64,000 bases of DNA from assembly GCF_027925155.1 (NCBI RefSeq), contig NZ_BSDY01000004.1:62001-126000 (forward strand), given 5' to 3'. Source of the DNA: Propionigenium maris DSM 9537. Lineage in GTDB: Bacteria > Fusobacteriota > Fusobacteriia > Fusobacteriales > Fusobacteriaceae. Of this stretch, positions 8,343 through 17,093 are shown one piece after another (position 1 is the stretch's first letter; each line of letters begins with the position of its first letter). A program made the translations under genes and the position numbers. The notes beneath the pieces are model-generated. The model had not been told where the DNA came from, did no database searches, and saw nothing but the letters and a program-made list of their open reading frames with translations.

Positions 8343-8573
8343 TTATATGGTCCAGCCGAAATAGTCCAGGGTATCCAGAATAAGTTTTCCTGTAAGGATA
8401 ACTCCAATCCCCGCGTAAGCTATAAGTATAAGGGAGCAGGTCCACAGGAGCTCCCCCTCTGAAGCCTCCACATCAAGGGAAGTTTTCTCCGGTCTTACTG
8501 CCTTTACCTCTTCCTCAGCCTTCCTTCTACTATCTTCTCTATTTAAAAGTTCAAAGTTTGATCTATCCTTCAT
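8343..8573 (-). CDS. Small single-span membrane protein (pair member a1)
   Basis: 76 residues: a charged N-terminal half (SNFELLNREDSRRKAEEEVK) and one C-terminal membrane helix, ELLWTCSLILIAYAGIGVIL. It is clearly paralogous to the 75-residue product at 9087-9314 (shared NFEL, W..SLIL.AY.G.G..L..KLIL), and both genes carry the same GAGGAGGAAGAG ribosome site. No known family is recognised. It is the last gene of a four-gene run made of two copies of a two-gene cassette. Confidence 0.75.
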   Translation of the reverse strand: MKDRSNFELLNREDSRRKAEEEVKAVRPEKTSLDVEASEGELLWTCSLILIAYAGIGVILTGKLILDTLDYFGWTI

Positions 8574-8622
8574 CTCTTCCTCCTCAAAATAATCTTAATC
8601 TAATCGTTTTTAAGAAGGATCT

Positions 8623-8961
8623 TTAATTCCTGAGAACCCGGTATCTTTCAATTGCCAGGCTCCTGTAAACTTGTTGCTTTTCACTCTTTACCCTTAACCT
8701 TTCAGGTTTTCTCCTGAAAGCTGCTACTGCTGGTGTCGGTGCTGTTCCCAGGGAGGGCTGTCCCTCTACAAGGCTCTGTTGCTCCGAGGATGACCTGAGG
8801 ACAGATATTAATGCATCCTCGCTTTTGCTGTCTAACCTTCGTATCTGACTTTCTGCAAAAACCCCTTCCCTTACAGAGTAATCATCTCTATGAGTTACCG
8901 TATAGGAGAAAAAGGAGTAGACCAGAGCTAAAAAAACTCCTAAAACTTTGAACTTTGACAT
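8623..8961 (-). CDS. Small membrane-anchored protein (pair member b1)
   Basis: 112 residues: an N-terminal anchor (FKVLGVFLALVYSFFSYTV), then ESQIRRLDSKSE, a Ser/Pro/Ala-rich low-complexity middle, and a conserved tail YRSLAIERYRVLRN. It is paralogous to the product at 9360-9698, with near-identical N-terminus and tail and a divergent centre. The anchor could be an uncleaved signal, placing the rest outside the cytoplasmic membrane. Function is unknown; the strict conservation of the last 14 residues suggests a binding motif. Confidence 0.75.
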   Translation of the reverse strand: MSKFKVLGVFLALVYSFFSYTVTHRDDYSVREGVFAESQIRRLDSKSEDALISVLRSSSEQQSLVEGQPSLGTAPTPAVAAFRRKPERLRVKSEKQQVYRSLAIERYRVLRN

Positions 8962-9086
8962 CTTATTTACCTCTAAATAATAGTTGATAGGTAGATATTC
9001 TAATTCTTTTCCTGTTTTTTTTCAACACTTATTTTAAAAGCTATAAAGCCAGTGGGCAGTAAGGGACTCCTAAATAAGACCTCCCC

Positions 9087-9314
9087 CTAAAAGTACCCCA
9101 TAAGGTATTTAACTATCTCTAGGATGAGTTTCACTCCCAGGAGGATACCCATCCCTACATAAGCTGTTAAGATTAGGGAGACATTCCAGATGGTCTCCCA
9201 CTTGGTGGGCTCCATATCCAGTACACTTCCTTTATCTATATCCCTCTCCGTCACCGCTCTGTTTATATTCTTTCTACCGCTATCTATAAGTTCAAAGTTT
9301 TTTATTTCTTCCAT
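9087..9314 (-). CDS. Small single-span membrane protein (pair member a2)
   Basis: 75 residues, paralogous to the 8343-8573 product: IKNFELIDSGRK at the start and WETIWNVSLILTAYVGMGILL as the C-terminal membrane helix, followed by KLILEIVKYL. The ribosome site is identical to that of its paralogue. It directly follows its own b-type partner. Confidence 0.75.
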   Translation of the reverse strand: MEEIKNFELIDSGRKNINRAVTERDIDKGSVLDMEPTKWETIWNVSLILTAYVGMGILLGVKLILEIVKYLMGYF

Positions 9315-9359
9315 CTCTTCCTCCTCGATATTTTAAGCTATAAATATTAAGAAGGTATT

Positions 9360-9698
9360 TTAATTTCTAAGCACCCTGTTCCTTTCAAGGGCCACTCCCC
9401 TGTAAAACCATTGCTCACTACTCCCTAGATTAACCTCTACCCTGTCTCTTTTAGGCTGTTCCAGGGAAACTTCTTCAACTTTGGGCGGGGATCCCTCACT
9501 GTATATTGTAGTGGTTCTCTCCTCAGCTGCTCCCCCGCTTAAGAGGGTCTCTGTCTGGGTTTTCTCCTCTAACTTCCGTATCTGACTTTCCCTGAAGGAT
9601 ATCTCCTTCAGGAAAAAGCCGTCCCTGTGATTTATCGTATTTAGAAGGAATGAATAAATCAGGGCCAGGAAAACCCCTAAAACTTTGAACTTTAACAT
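9360..9698 (-). CDS. Small membrane-anchored protein (pair member b2)
   Basis: Taken from the ATG behind GAGGAG, giving 112 residues, the same length as its paralogue at 8623-8961; an upstream in-frame TTG would add six codons. It has N-terminal anchor FKVLGVFLALIYSFLLNTI, then ESQIRKLEEKT, a divergent middle, and the conserved tail YRGVALERNRVLRN. It is first in the four-gene cassette array and sits behind a good promoter. Function unknown. Confidence 0.75.
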   Translation of the reverse strand: MLKFKVLGVFLALIYSFLLNTINHRDGFFLKEISFRESQIRKLEEKTQTETLLSGGAAEERTTTIYSEGSPPKVEEVSLEQPKRDRVEVNLGSSEQWFYRGVALERNRVLRN

Positions 9699-9730
9699 AT
9701 TATCTCCTCTAATCAACTGGTCTATCCGGC

Positions 9731-9759
9731 ATAATAATACTTTAAAAGGAATTTATCAA
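9731..9759 (-). promoter_or_regulatory. Promoter of the small-membrane-protein cassette array
   Basis: On the minus strand TTGATA (9754-9759) and TATTAT (9731-9736) with 17-base spacing, about 30 bases upstream of the first gene. Confidence 0.7.
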
Positions 9760-9870
9760 GTTTTTTAATATAAACTTAATGCTGTTAATTCATTTTTAAT
9801 CCAAGGAGTCTAAAAAATTATGATATAACTTAGATACCCTTATAAAAAATTAGCGAATAACGGAGGTCCT

Positions 9871-11331
9871 ATGACTATAGAAAAAGTATGTATAATCCTG
9901 GGAGTACTGATCCTTTCCAGTATCTTTTCCCTTAAACTTTCAAAAAAATTTAATATTCCCACCCTCATTATCTATCTGGGGATAGGAATGCTTGCAGGTT
10001 CAGAGGGGATCGGGGGAATTGCCTTTGATAACGCTCCCCTGGCCCAGTTCATCGGTAGCCTGGCACTCTGTATCATCCTCTTCTCTGGAGCCTTCAACAC
10101 CAATATAGGTGAGATAAGGGATATCAAAAAGGAGGGTTTAGCTCTGGCAGTTATAGGGGTGTTCTTAAATACTCTCTTTGTAGCTGTACCCATATACTTC
10201 TTTACTCCCTTTGAGTTTCTCCAGGCCCTTCTCTTTGGAGCCATTGTTTCCTCCACAGATGCATCTGCTGTAATGTCCATAATAGGCTTTAGCGGTCTTA
10301 ATATCAGAAAAAAGGTAGGAGGTATCTTAAAACTTGAGTCTGGTACCAACGATCCCATGGCCAATGTCCTCATCATACTTCTCCTTGGGGTTATCTCCTC
10401 GGGGCGGTTTAGCTTCCCCAGAGCTGTCCTCTTTCTTATTGCCCAGGTGGGGCTAGGGATACTCTGCGGTTACCTCATCTTCAGACTTGCCCTCCTTGTT
10501 CTGGAGAGGTTTGAGTTGAAGATGCAGGAGCTCCACCAGCTGATCATAGTAGGTTTTCTTCTTACAACCTATGGCCTTACTAACCTTGTGGGAGGAAATG
10601 GATTTATGGCCATCTATATACTAGGGCTCTCCCTGGGAAACAGCCCCCTGAGGTACAGGAAAAATATGAATCGTTTCTTCTCCTCCCTTTCGTGGTTTGT
10701 AGAAGTAGGAATGTTTGTTATGCTCGGGCTTCTGGTCTTCCCAATGCAGCTTATGGAGATATGGAGGGTAGGTGTTCTGGTTTCCATAGTCCTCATATTC
10801 TTAGCAAGACCCCTCAGTGTCTTCCTCACCCTTATGGGGAGCAGGGTTGAAAACAGGGAGAAACTCTTCATCTCCTGGGGAGGATTAAAGGGAGCCGTTC
10901 CAATTATCTTTGCAACCTTTCCTCTCATAGAAGGTGTAGAAAACTCGGAGCTTATCTTCAACCTGGTATTCTTCGTTGTAGTTATCTCAGTGATCTTTCA
11001 GGGAGTCACCCTCCCCTTTATGTCATGGTACCTAGGATTGGAATCTCACGAGGAATCCCCCTTCCAGGAGGGAGATCTTGAGAAGATGGAGTACCTCGAG
11101 GAGAGGGTGGTCAAGATAAGGGTTTCCTCTGAAGGAATTCTTGCAGGAAGGAGGGTCCATGAGCTGAACCTTCCCAGGGAAATACTTCTCATCCTTATAA
11201 ATCGTCAGGGAGATAACCTTCTCCCAAGGGGAAATACCCTTATAAGGGAGGAAGATGAACTCTACCTCCTTTCAGATAACCTCCATACAGTGAGAAGCTA
11301 CTTCTCCCACACAGAGGATATAGTCAACTAA
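9871..11331 (+). CDS. Cation/proton antiporter, NhaP2/CvrA-like (CPA1 family)
   Basis: The 486-residue protein has about 12 membrane helices with the CPA signatures GIGMLAGSEGIGGIAF, FGAIVSSTDASAVMSII and LESGTNDPMANVL (the ND pair expected for ion binding), followed by a cytosolic tail (about 400-480) with a TrkA-C-type ligand domain (EGILAGRRVHELNLP...IREEDELYLLSD). NhaP2-type proteins exchange K+ or Na+ for H+ and are gated through this domain. The protein is shorter than E. coli NhaP2, and the transported ion cannot be decided from sequence. GGAGGT ribosome site; single gene. Confidence 0.9.
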   Translation: MTIEKVCIILGVLILSSIFSLKLSKKFNIPTLIIYLGIGMLAGSEGIGGIAFDNAPLAQFIGSLALCIILFSGAFNTNIGEIRDIKKEGLALAVIGVFLNTLFVAVPIYFFTPFEFLQALLFGAIVSSTDASAVMSIIGFSGLNIRKKVGGILKLESGTNDPMANVLIILLLGVISSGRFSFPRAVLFLIAQVGLGILCGYLIFRLALLVLERFELKMQELHQLIIVGFLLTTYGLTNLVGGNGFMAIYILGLSLGNSPLRYRKNMNRFFSSLSWFVEVGMFVMLGLLVFPMQLMEIWRVGVLVSIVLIFLARPLSVFLTLMGSRVENREKLFISWGGLKGAVPIIFATFPLIEGVENSELIFNLVFFVVVISVIFQGVTLPFMSWYLGLESHEESPFQEGDLEKMEYLEERVVKIRVSSEGILAGRRVHELNLPREILLILINRQGDNLLPRGNTLIREEDELYLLSDNLHTVRSYFSHTEDIVN

Positions 11332-11420
11332 AAAGGAGCGTGAGGCTCCACCCCTTTTAACCCTATACAATGAACTTTTATGATGGGACTAATCTATAAT
11401 TCTATACTTTCCTTAACATT
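11332..11420 (+). repeat. Dispersed repeat, copy C
   Basis: It begins with a GGAGC-GTGAG-GCTCC hairpin directly after the antiporter stop codon, continues with TATACAATG...TTTTATGATGG, and ends with CTATACTTTCCTTAACA next to the argS terminator. It aligns along its whole length with the copy at 47337-47430 and shares both ends with those at 8 kb and 53.6 kb. The first hairpin with its CCTTTT flank may also terminate the antiporter transcript. Confidence 0.6.
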
Positions 11421-11450
11421 AAAAAAAGAGCTGACAATGTCAGCTCTTTT
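11421..11450 (-). terminator. Intrinsic terminator of argS
   Basis: On the minus strand AAAAGAGCTGACA and TGTCAGCTCTTTT form a long stem followed by U residues, starting a few bases after the argS stop codon. Confidence 0.9.
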
Positions 11451-11454
11451 ATAA

Positions 11455-13167
11455 TTACATTCTGTCTACAGTTTTTATTCCTAGAAGATCTAATCCTTCC
11501 TTCAGTACCTTAGCTGTTCTCTCAGCAAGAAGCAGTCTAGAGTAAAGTACCTCATCCTCCTGATTAAGGATCGGACAAGAGTTGTAGAAGGTATTAAACT
11601 TCTTAGCCAGCTCAAATAAGTAGTCTGTAAGTAGGTTTGGCTTGTATGTCTCAGATGCTTTCATAGCTACATTTGGAAGCTGAGTAAGGAATAGTGCCAG
11701 TGCCTTCTCTGCCTTCTCTCCAAGGTTTACTGCTGTATCCTCCCTTACTACCTTGCCATTCTCCTCACCCTTTCTCAGGATAGACTGGATTCTAGCATAT
11801 GAGTATTGTAGGTATGGAGCTGTATTTCCTTCGAAGCTAAGGATCTTATCCCACTCAAAGATTACAGCAGATTGTCTGTTCTGTGAAAGGTCAGCATACT
11901 TAATAGCTCCCACTCCAACAACCTCAGCAATATTTTCCTTCTCTTCAGCAGATAATCCAGGATTCTTTTCCTCTACTACAGCTAGAGCTCTCTTCTTCCC
12001 TTCATCTAGAAGCTGCTCAAGTCTGATTACGTTACCCTTTCTTGTAGAGAAGATTCCCTCAGCAAATCTCATAATTCCAAACCAAACGTGGTCCTTCTTT
12101 ACATCCCATCCAAGCATATCAGTTATCTTGAAGAACTGTCTGAAGTGATCCTGCTGTCTCTCATCAGTTACATAAACAAGCTTGTTTATATTGTAGTTTT
12201 CCTTTCTGAACTTAATAGTAGCTATATCTGAAGTGGAGTATAGGAAAGCTCCGTCCTTCTTCTGTACGATACAAGGGTGTAGCTTAGTCTCCTCATCAAA
12301 GAACACCACCTGTGCTCCCTGATCCTCTACAGCTATTCCCTTATCTTTTAGCTCCTCTACTACCCCTGGCATCATATCGTGGTAGTGAGACTCTCCGTAG
12401 TATGTATCAAACTTTACATCCATTCTTCCGTAAAGCTTGTTGTACTCATCCAGAGACACCTGGATAAACTCCTTCCAGAGTCTGTTGTTCTCCTCGTCTC
12501 CGTCCTGAAGCTTCTTAAGCTCCTCTCTTGCAAGGTCCTCTAGGCTAGGGTCCTCATCTGCTGCCTTGGCAAACTCCACGTATACTCTCTCAAGTTCCTC
12601 GATGGCATTTTCCTTGTATGCATCCTCGTTTAGCCACTTTCTGTATCCGATAATAAGCTTACCAAACTGAGTTCCCCAGTCTCCGATGTGGTTGTCAGAA
12701 ACTGTGTTGTACCCAAGGTAGTTGTAGATTCTCTTTATTGAATCTCCGATGATAGTAGATCTCAGGTGACCTATGTGCATCCTCTTGGCGATATTAGGTG
12801 ATGAGTAGTCGATTATTACGTCTCCCTCTGTATCTAGGAATGAAAAATCATACTTCTCCTTGGAGATAGTCTTTACAACCTCTCCTAAAAACTCCTCCTT
12901 CAGGAAGATATTTATAAATCCAGGTCCTGCAATTTCAACCTTTTCAATAAGGTTGTTTTCTACAAGGTTATTTACTACGTTTTCAGCAATGGCTCTAGGG
13001 TTGCTCTTTAGCACCTTTGCGTTTACCATGGCAAAGTTTGTCTGGAAGTCTCCAAACTTTTCATTTGTTGCCATAGTTATATCGATAGCTCTAAGTTCCT
13101 GCTCTCCATAAAGAGCGTCTACTGTTCTTTTAAATATATCGGCAATCTGCTTTTCTATTAGTATCAT
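11455..13167 (-). CDS. argS: Arginyl-tRNA synthetase
   Basis: A class I synthetase of 570 residues charging tRNA-Arg. It has the Add-1 N-terminal domain (about 1-110), the HIGH box as HIGH in ANIAKRMHIGHLRSTIIGD, the GDWGTQFGKLI block, a degenerate KMSKS region (FSTRKGNVIRLEQLL) and a C-terminal anticodon-binding domain ending in the typical GIKTVDRM. Full length. The leader upstream (13168-13430) is rich in palindromes but has no T-box signature. Confidence 0.98.
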   Translation of the reverse strand: MILIEKQIADIFKRTVDALYGEQELRAIDITMATNEKFGDFQTNFAMVNAKVLKSNPRAIAENVVNNLVENNLIEKVEIAGPGFINIFLKEEFLGEVVKTISKEKYDFSFLDTEGDVIIDYSSPNIAKRMHIGHLRSTIIGDSIKRIYNYLGYNTVSDNHIGDWGTQFGKLIIGYRKWLNEDAYKENAIEELERVYVEFAKAADEDPSLEDLAREELKKLQDGDEENNRLWKEFIQVSLDEYNKLYGRMDVKFDTYYGESHYHDMMPGVVEELKDKGIAVEDQGAQVVFFDEETKLHPCIVQKKDGAFLYSTSDIATIKFRKENYNINKLVYVTDERQQDHFRQFFKITDMLGWDVKKDHVWFGIMRFAEGIFSTRKGNVIRLEQLLDEGKKRALAVVEEKNPGLSAEEKENIAEVVGVGAIKYADLSQNRQSAVIFEWDKILSFEGNTAPYLQYSYARIQSILRKGEENGKVVREDTAVNLGEKAEKALALFLTQLPNVAMKASETYKPNLLTDYLFELAKKFNTFYNSCPILNQEDEVLYSRLLLAERTAKVLKEGLDLLGIKTVDRM

Positions 13168-13194
13168 CCATCTATCCTTTCTAAATTTAGTATT

Positions 13195-13256
13195 GTTACT
13201 TTTCTCTTGTACCCCAAGGGCATTTCTTCCCTTTGGTCAGTGCAAAAAAAAGTAAC
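13195..13256 (-). repeat. Nested inverted repeat in the argS leader
   Basis: GTTACTTTT (13195-13203) pairs perfectly with AAAAGTAAC (13248-13256), enclosing an inner stem CCAAGGG/CCCTTTGG (13214-13220 and 13229-13236). It lies 28 bases upstream of the argS start. It could be a leader regulatory hairpin or a degenerate interspersed palindrome. Confidence 0.5.
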
Positions 13257-13273
13257 CAAAAGTTCAAGGTCTG

Positions 13274-13389
13274 TTCAAAAATAACTATTCCATATTCTCA
13301 AAGTTTTGAAAAGGTCGAAACTCCCTTTGCTCAAACAGTCGAGCATTTTATAAAACTTTAATTCATATTCCATTCACGCTATTTTTGAA
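13274..13389. repeat. Large imperfect palindrome (MITE-like)
   Basis: Arms 13274-13310 and about 13345-13389 begin and end with TTCAAAAATA and its complement and share AATATG/CATATT and AAGTTTT/AAAACTT blocks; the centre contains GCTCAAACAGTCGAGC, itself a hairpin. No open frame. The overall look is of a small non-autonomous palindromic element sitting in the argS leader. Confidence 0.5.
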
Positions 13390-13429
13390 ATGACCGCTCT
13401 TAGATCTTGACTATAAGGTTATATTTATA

Positions 13430-13600
13430 TTTTATCACATGATTTCCAGTTGACGGCACTTTGTACCTTCAAATTTACTAGACCGTTATGCAGATTAAGT
13501 TCCGCAGTGTCCTGCATTATTCCTGTCTCATAAAACGAGGACTGTAGCTCACAAAGGTCGTAGGTTATTATTCTACTTTGAAAACATTGGAACCCATGGC
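13430..13600 (-). ncRNA. Candidate structured RNA region
   Basis: On the minus strand, an 11-base segment (13588-13598, CATGGGTTCCA) pairs with 13438-13448 (TGGAAATCATG) with nine Watson-Crick pairs, one wobble and one mismatch. Inside it lie TTCAAA/TTTGAA, GACC/GGTC and CAGTCCT/AGGACACTG pairings, giving a rod-like fold. I see no U-run terminator or clear promoter, so it may be processed from, or be read through from, the RNA upstream. An open frame across it starts at TTG without a ribosome site and is not convincing. Confidence 0.35.
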
Positions 13601-13656
13601 AGTTTTTCTTTGATTCGTTTCTTTTGACTGTTAAAAGAAATGAATAATTAAACAAT

Positions 13657-13892
13657 AAAAAAAGGACTAAAGATTAGTCCTAAGAAAAGAAAACCGGTCT
13701 ACCGCCACCTGTGTAGTTTTGGTCGCCGAGTACTATAAGTGGTAGTCAGATACTAACTGGCAACCAGGGTCCGTAGGGGCTCGTTATACCCTCGTGACCT
13801 TATTGATTACCGCTAGCAGCGCCAACCCCGTGACGACCTTAGGCCCAAAACATCAAGGTAGATGCAAATAGACCAGTAGTTCTTTCTCTTAG
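13657..13892 (-). ncRNA. Small RNA gene with 6S-like architecture
   Basis: This has a consensus promoter immediately upstream (13897-13925), no coding potential, and ends in an intrinsic terminator (stem GGACTAA/TTAGTCC, 13664-13680, then seven U). Its two ends are complementary over about 20 bases: CTAAGAGAAAGAA and CTGGTCTA at the 5' side against TAGACCGG and TTCTTTTCTTAG at the 3' side. Further in, TTTTGG pairs with CCAAAA. A closed rod of about 215 nt before the terminator is the layout of 6S RNA (RNA polymerase regulator), but I cannot confirm the family. Signatures of RNase P RNA, tmRNA and SRP RNA are absent. Confidence 0.65.
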
Positions 13893-13896
13893 ATAA

Positions 13897-13925
13897 AGTA
13901 TATCACTATATATTCATTTTTTCAA
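13897..13925 (-). promoter_or_regulatory. Extended -10 promoter of the small RNA gene
   Basis: On the minus strand TTGAAA (13920-13925) and TATACT (13897-13902) are spaced by 17 bases, with TG one base upstream of the -10. Predicted start near 13890. Confidence 0.8.
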
Positions 13926-13988
13926 GCCTTTTAAGGTTATTTTCCGGCTTTTAATTTTACATTTCTTTGGTTTTAGTACAAAGTATTC

Positions 13989-15761
13989 TTATTTCGTCTC
14001 TTCAACGAAGGTACTCTTAAGGAAAAGCTCCTCCAGCTGATCTTCCTCTACCTTACCAGGTGCTTCAGTCATTAGACACTGCCCCTTGTTTGTCTTAGGG
14101 AACGGCATTACGTCTCTGATAGACTCCTCCTTCATCATTACCATCAGCCATCTGTCGATACCAAATGCTAATCCTCCGTGAGGTGGTGCACCGTATTTAA
14201 ATGCATCGATAAAGAATCCAAACTTCTCTCTTGCTTCCTCATCAGATAATCCTAACTGCTTAAATACCTTAGCCTGTACATCCTGGTTGTGAATTCTTAT
14301 AGATCCTCCACCGATCTCAGAACCATTTAGAACCATATCATATGAGTTCGTTCTTACAGATTTCATCTCTCCTGCTAAGAATGCTTCCATATCCTCTTCC
14401 TTTATAGAAGTGAATGGGTGGTGCTGAGCCTTGTATCTCTCCTCCTCTTCACTCCACTCAAACATAGGGAAGTCTACGATCCACAGGAACTTGAACTCAT
14501 TCTTATCGATAAGGTCTAGATCCTTTCCTAGTGCTAGTCTAAGAGCTCCAAGACCGTCATATACTACCTTCTCCTTGTCAGCCAGGATCATGATTACATC
14601 TCCAGCCACTGCTCCTGTTCTTTCAAGGATTGCTGCCATCTCCTCCTCTGAGAAGAACTTAGCGATTGGAGAGTTTACGCCCTCTTCCGTTACCTTGATC
14701 CAAGCCAGTCCCTTAGCTCCAAAGTAAGTCTTTACATAGTTCTCATAGTCTCCCAGTACCTTTCTTGAGAAAGACTCGGCACATCCTGGTGCTACTACTG
14801 CCTTTACAAGTCCACCTGAGTTTGCAACACCTGAGAACGCCTTGAATCCGCATCCGGCCATGATGTCTGTAAGCTCCTTAAGCTCTACACCAAATCTTAC
14901 ATCTGGCTTATCCGATCCGAATCTCTCCATAGCTTCAGCATATGGCATTCTTTCAAATGAGTAGTTAGCTTCCTCACCTGTAACTCCTGCAAATACTTTT
15001 TTAGCAAGTCCTTCGATCTCATTCATTACATCATCCATAGTTACAAAGGACATCTCGATATCCAGCTGAGTAAATTCAGGCTGTCTGTCTGCTCTCAGGT
15101 CCTCGTCTCTGAAACACTTAGCTACCTGATAGTATCTCTCGATTCCTGCAACCATTAACAGCTGCTTAAATAGCTGTGGTGATTGAGGTAATGCATAAAA
15201 CTCTCCACTTCTGCTTGGTACAAGGAAGTCTCTTGCTCCCTCTGGAGTTGACTTTGTAAGTAGAGGTGTATCTACGTCCATAAATCCTTTTTCATTCATA
15301 TATTCTCTAATAGCAGTCATCATGTTATGTCTTGCTCTCAGGTTTCTTGCCATCTGATTTCTTCTGATATCTAGGTATCTGTACTTTAATCTGATAGTCT
15401 CAGATAAGTTCTCATCTCCAGTAACCTGGAATGGAAGCACGTCGCAGTTGTTCAGGATCTCCATCTCCTCAACAAATACTTCGATATCTCCAGTAGGCAT
15501 ATTCGCATTCTTAGAGAATCTCTCCTTTACTTCACCAGTTATCTTTATTACACCTTCAGTTCTGATTTCATTTGCAAGTTTTGCTACCTCTTCACTTACA
15601 TTGTCAGGGAATACTATCTGAGTTACTCCCTCTCTGTCTCTAAGATCGATAAATGTAAGCCCTCCTAGGTCTCTCTTAGTTGCTACCCAACCAGAAAGAG
15701 TTACCCTCTTACCTATATCTTCCTTCCTTAGCTCTCCAAGGTTATGCGTTCTGTACGTCAT
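13989..15761 (-). CDS. aspS: Aspartyl-tRNA synthetase (bacterial type)
   Basis: A class II synthetase of 590 residues. It has an OB-fold anticodon domain (about 1-105), motif 2 ([23 protein letters not shown]), the bacterial GAD insert (about 290-420) and motif 3 ([14 protein letters not shown]). It follows hisS by 69 bases and the pair is probably co-transcribed with rarA. Whether it also charges tRNA-Asn cannot be told from the window. Ribosome site AAAGGTGG. Confidence 0.98.
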   Translation of the reverse strand: MTYRTHNLGELRKEDIGKRVTLSGWVATKRDLGGLTFIDLRDREGVTQIVFPDNVSEEVAKLANEIRTEGVIKITGEVKERFSKNANMPTGDIEVFVEEMEILNNCDVLPFQVTGDENLSETIRLKYRYLDIRRNQMARNLRARHNMMTAIREYMNEKGFMDVDTPLLTKSTPEGARDFLVPSRSGEFYALPQSPQLFKQLLMVAGIERYYQVAKCFRDEDLRADRQPEFTQLDIEMSFVTMDDVMNEIEGLAKKVFAGVTGEEANYSFERMPYAEAMERFGSDKPDVRFGVELKELTDIMAGCGFKAFSGVANSGGLVKAVVAPGCAESFSRKVLGDYENYVKTYFGAKGLAWIKVTEEGVNSPIAKFFSEEEMAAILERTGAVAGDVIMILADKEKVVYDGLGALRLALGKDLDLIDKNEFKFLWIVDFPMFEWSEEEERYKAQHHPFTSIKEEDMEAFLAGEMKSVRTNSYDMVLNGSEIGGGSIRIHNQDVQAKVFKQLGLSDEEAREKFGFFIDAFKYGAPPHGGLAFGIDRWLMVMMKEESIRDVMPFPKTNKGQCLMTEAPGKVEEDQLEELFLKSTFVEETK

Positions 15762-15830
15762 CCTTCTACCACCTTTATGATTATTATATTATTAATTTTT
15801 TTATTTCTTTAAGTCTGTGTAGTCTTTAAA

Positions 15831-17072
15831 TTACTTTAAAAGCTCAGCTACTGCCTCATCTACACTAAGTGTTTCCTGGGTTCTTTCAGCAAGGTTCTTT
15901 AGAACTACCTTGTTCTCTGCCAGCTCCTGATCTCCAATAATAATAGCATAGTTTACCCCAAGTTTATCAGCCTTCTTCATGCTGGCCTTCATAGATTTCT
16001 TTACAAACTCTATGTTAGTCTTGATTCCTGCACTTCTCAGCTTATCTGCTACACCAAAGGCATAGGCCTCTGCTTCCTCACCCATCCACACGATGTGTAC
16101 CTCTGGAGTATTTGAAGGGTAGTCCTCAAGAAGCATCATGATCCTCTCTATTCCTGCAGCAAATCCAAATGCCGGAATCTCCTTGTTTCCTAGCTGAGTA
16201 AGAAGACCATCATATCTTCCTCCTCCCAGAACAGTTCCCTGAGCTCCCAGCTTGTTTGTTACTATCTCATATACAGTACTTGAGTAGTAGTCCAGTCCCC
16301 TTACAAGGTTTGAGTTTTCCACATACTTTACTCCGAAGATATCCAGGTATCTCTTTACCTCTTCGAAGTGAGCCTTCTCTTCATCATTTAGTGCATCTGT
16401 AATCTTAGGAGCCCCTACGATTACCTCCTTACACTTAGGGTTCTTACAGTCTAGAACTCTTAGAGGGTTGTTTTCATATCTTGTTGCACAGTCCTCACAC
16501 AGCTCCTCCTTTACAGGAGTTAGGAAGTTAATAAGGTTCTCCCTGTACTTGGTTCTCGACTCATTTCCACCGATGGAGTTTATATTTACCTCAAGATCTG
16601 TAATTCCAAGCTTCTCCAGAAGCTTGTATCCCATTGCGATAACCTCTGCATCTAGAATAGGTGATGCCTCTCCAAGGGCTTCTACTCCAAGCTGGTTAAA
16701 CTCCCTCTGTCTTCCAGCCTGAGGTCTCTCATATCTGAACATAGATCCCATGTAGTAGTACTTTGTAAAGTCTTCCTTACCGTAGATCTTGTGCTCTAGG
16801 TAGGATCTTACAACTGCTGCAGTTCCCTCTGGTCTAAGAGTAAGACTTCTCTCTCCCCTGTCTGTAAAGGTATACATCTCCTTGGAAACAACATCTGTTC
16901 CCTCTCCTATTCCTCTCTTAAAAAGGCTTGTCTCCTCAAAAATAGGAGTTTTAATCATAGAGTATCCATAAGCTTCGAATACTTCTCTTGCTGTATTTAC
17001 TATATAGTTGTACTTAGCTGCATCTTCTCCGAAGATGTCCTTGGTACCTCTCACTGCTTTCAGTAGTTTCAT
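15831..17072 (-). CDS. hisS: Histidyl-tRNA synthetase
   Basis: A class II synthetase of 413 residues. It begins KAVRGTKDIFGEDAAKYNYI, and has motif 2 (YYYMGSMFRYERPQAGRQREFNQLGVE), the histidine-binding LVRGLDYYSSTVYEIV, motif 3 (AFGFAAGIERIMMLLE) and a C-terminal anticodon domain. It starts 21 bases after rarA with a GAGGTGAT ribosome site; the hisS-aspS pairing is common in bacteria. Confidence 0.98.
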   Translation of the reverse strand: MKLLKAVRGTKDIFGEDAAKYNYIVNTAREVFEAYGYSMIKTPIFEETSLFKRGIGEGTDVVSKEMYTFTDRGERSLTLRPEGTAAVVRSYLEHKIYGKEDFTKYYYMGSMFRYERPQAGRQREFNQLGVEALGEASPILDAEVIAMGYKLLEKLGITDLEVNINSIGGNESRTKYRENLINFLTPVKEELCEDCATRYENNPLRVLDCKNPKCKEVIVGAPKITDALNDEEKAHFEEVKRYLDIFGVKYVENSNLVRGLDYYSSTVYEIVTNKLGAQGTVLGGGRYDGLLTQLGNKEIPAFGFAAGIERIMMLLEDYPSNTPEVHIVWMGEEAEAYAFGVADKLRSAGIKTNIEFVKKSMKASMKKADKLGVNYAIIIGDQELAENKVVLKNLAERTQETLSVDEAVAELLK

Positions 17073-17093
17073 CCTATCACCTCGTCCTTTCTA

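Noticed and set aside
13168-13430. T-box leader for argS
   Set aside because: No AGGGTGGNACCGCG-type motif or specifier-loop pattern is visible on the minus strand.
13425-13655. A 76-codon minus-strand frame between argS and the small RNA gene
   Set aside because: It starts at TTG directly behind a terminator without a ribosome site, has no family resemblance, and the region shows RNA-like pairing of its ends.
13657-13892. RNase P RNA, tmRNA or SRP RNA identity for the small RNA
   Set aside because: The universally conserved segments of these RNAs (such as GAGGAAAGTCC, the tmRNA CCA acceptor end, or the SRP GGTCCGGAAGGAAGC loop) are missing.
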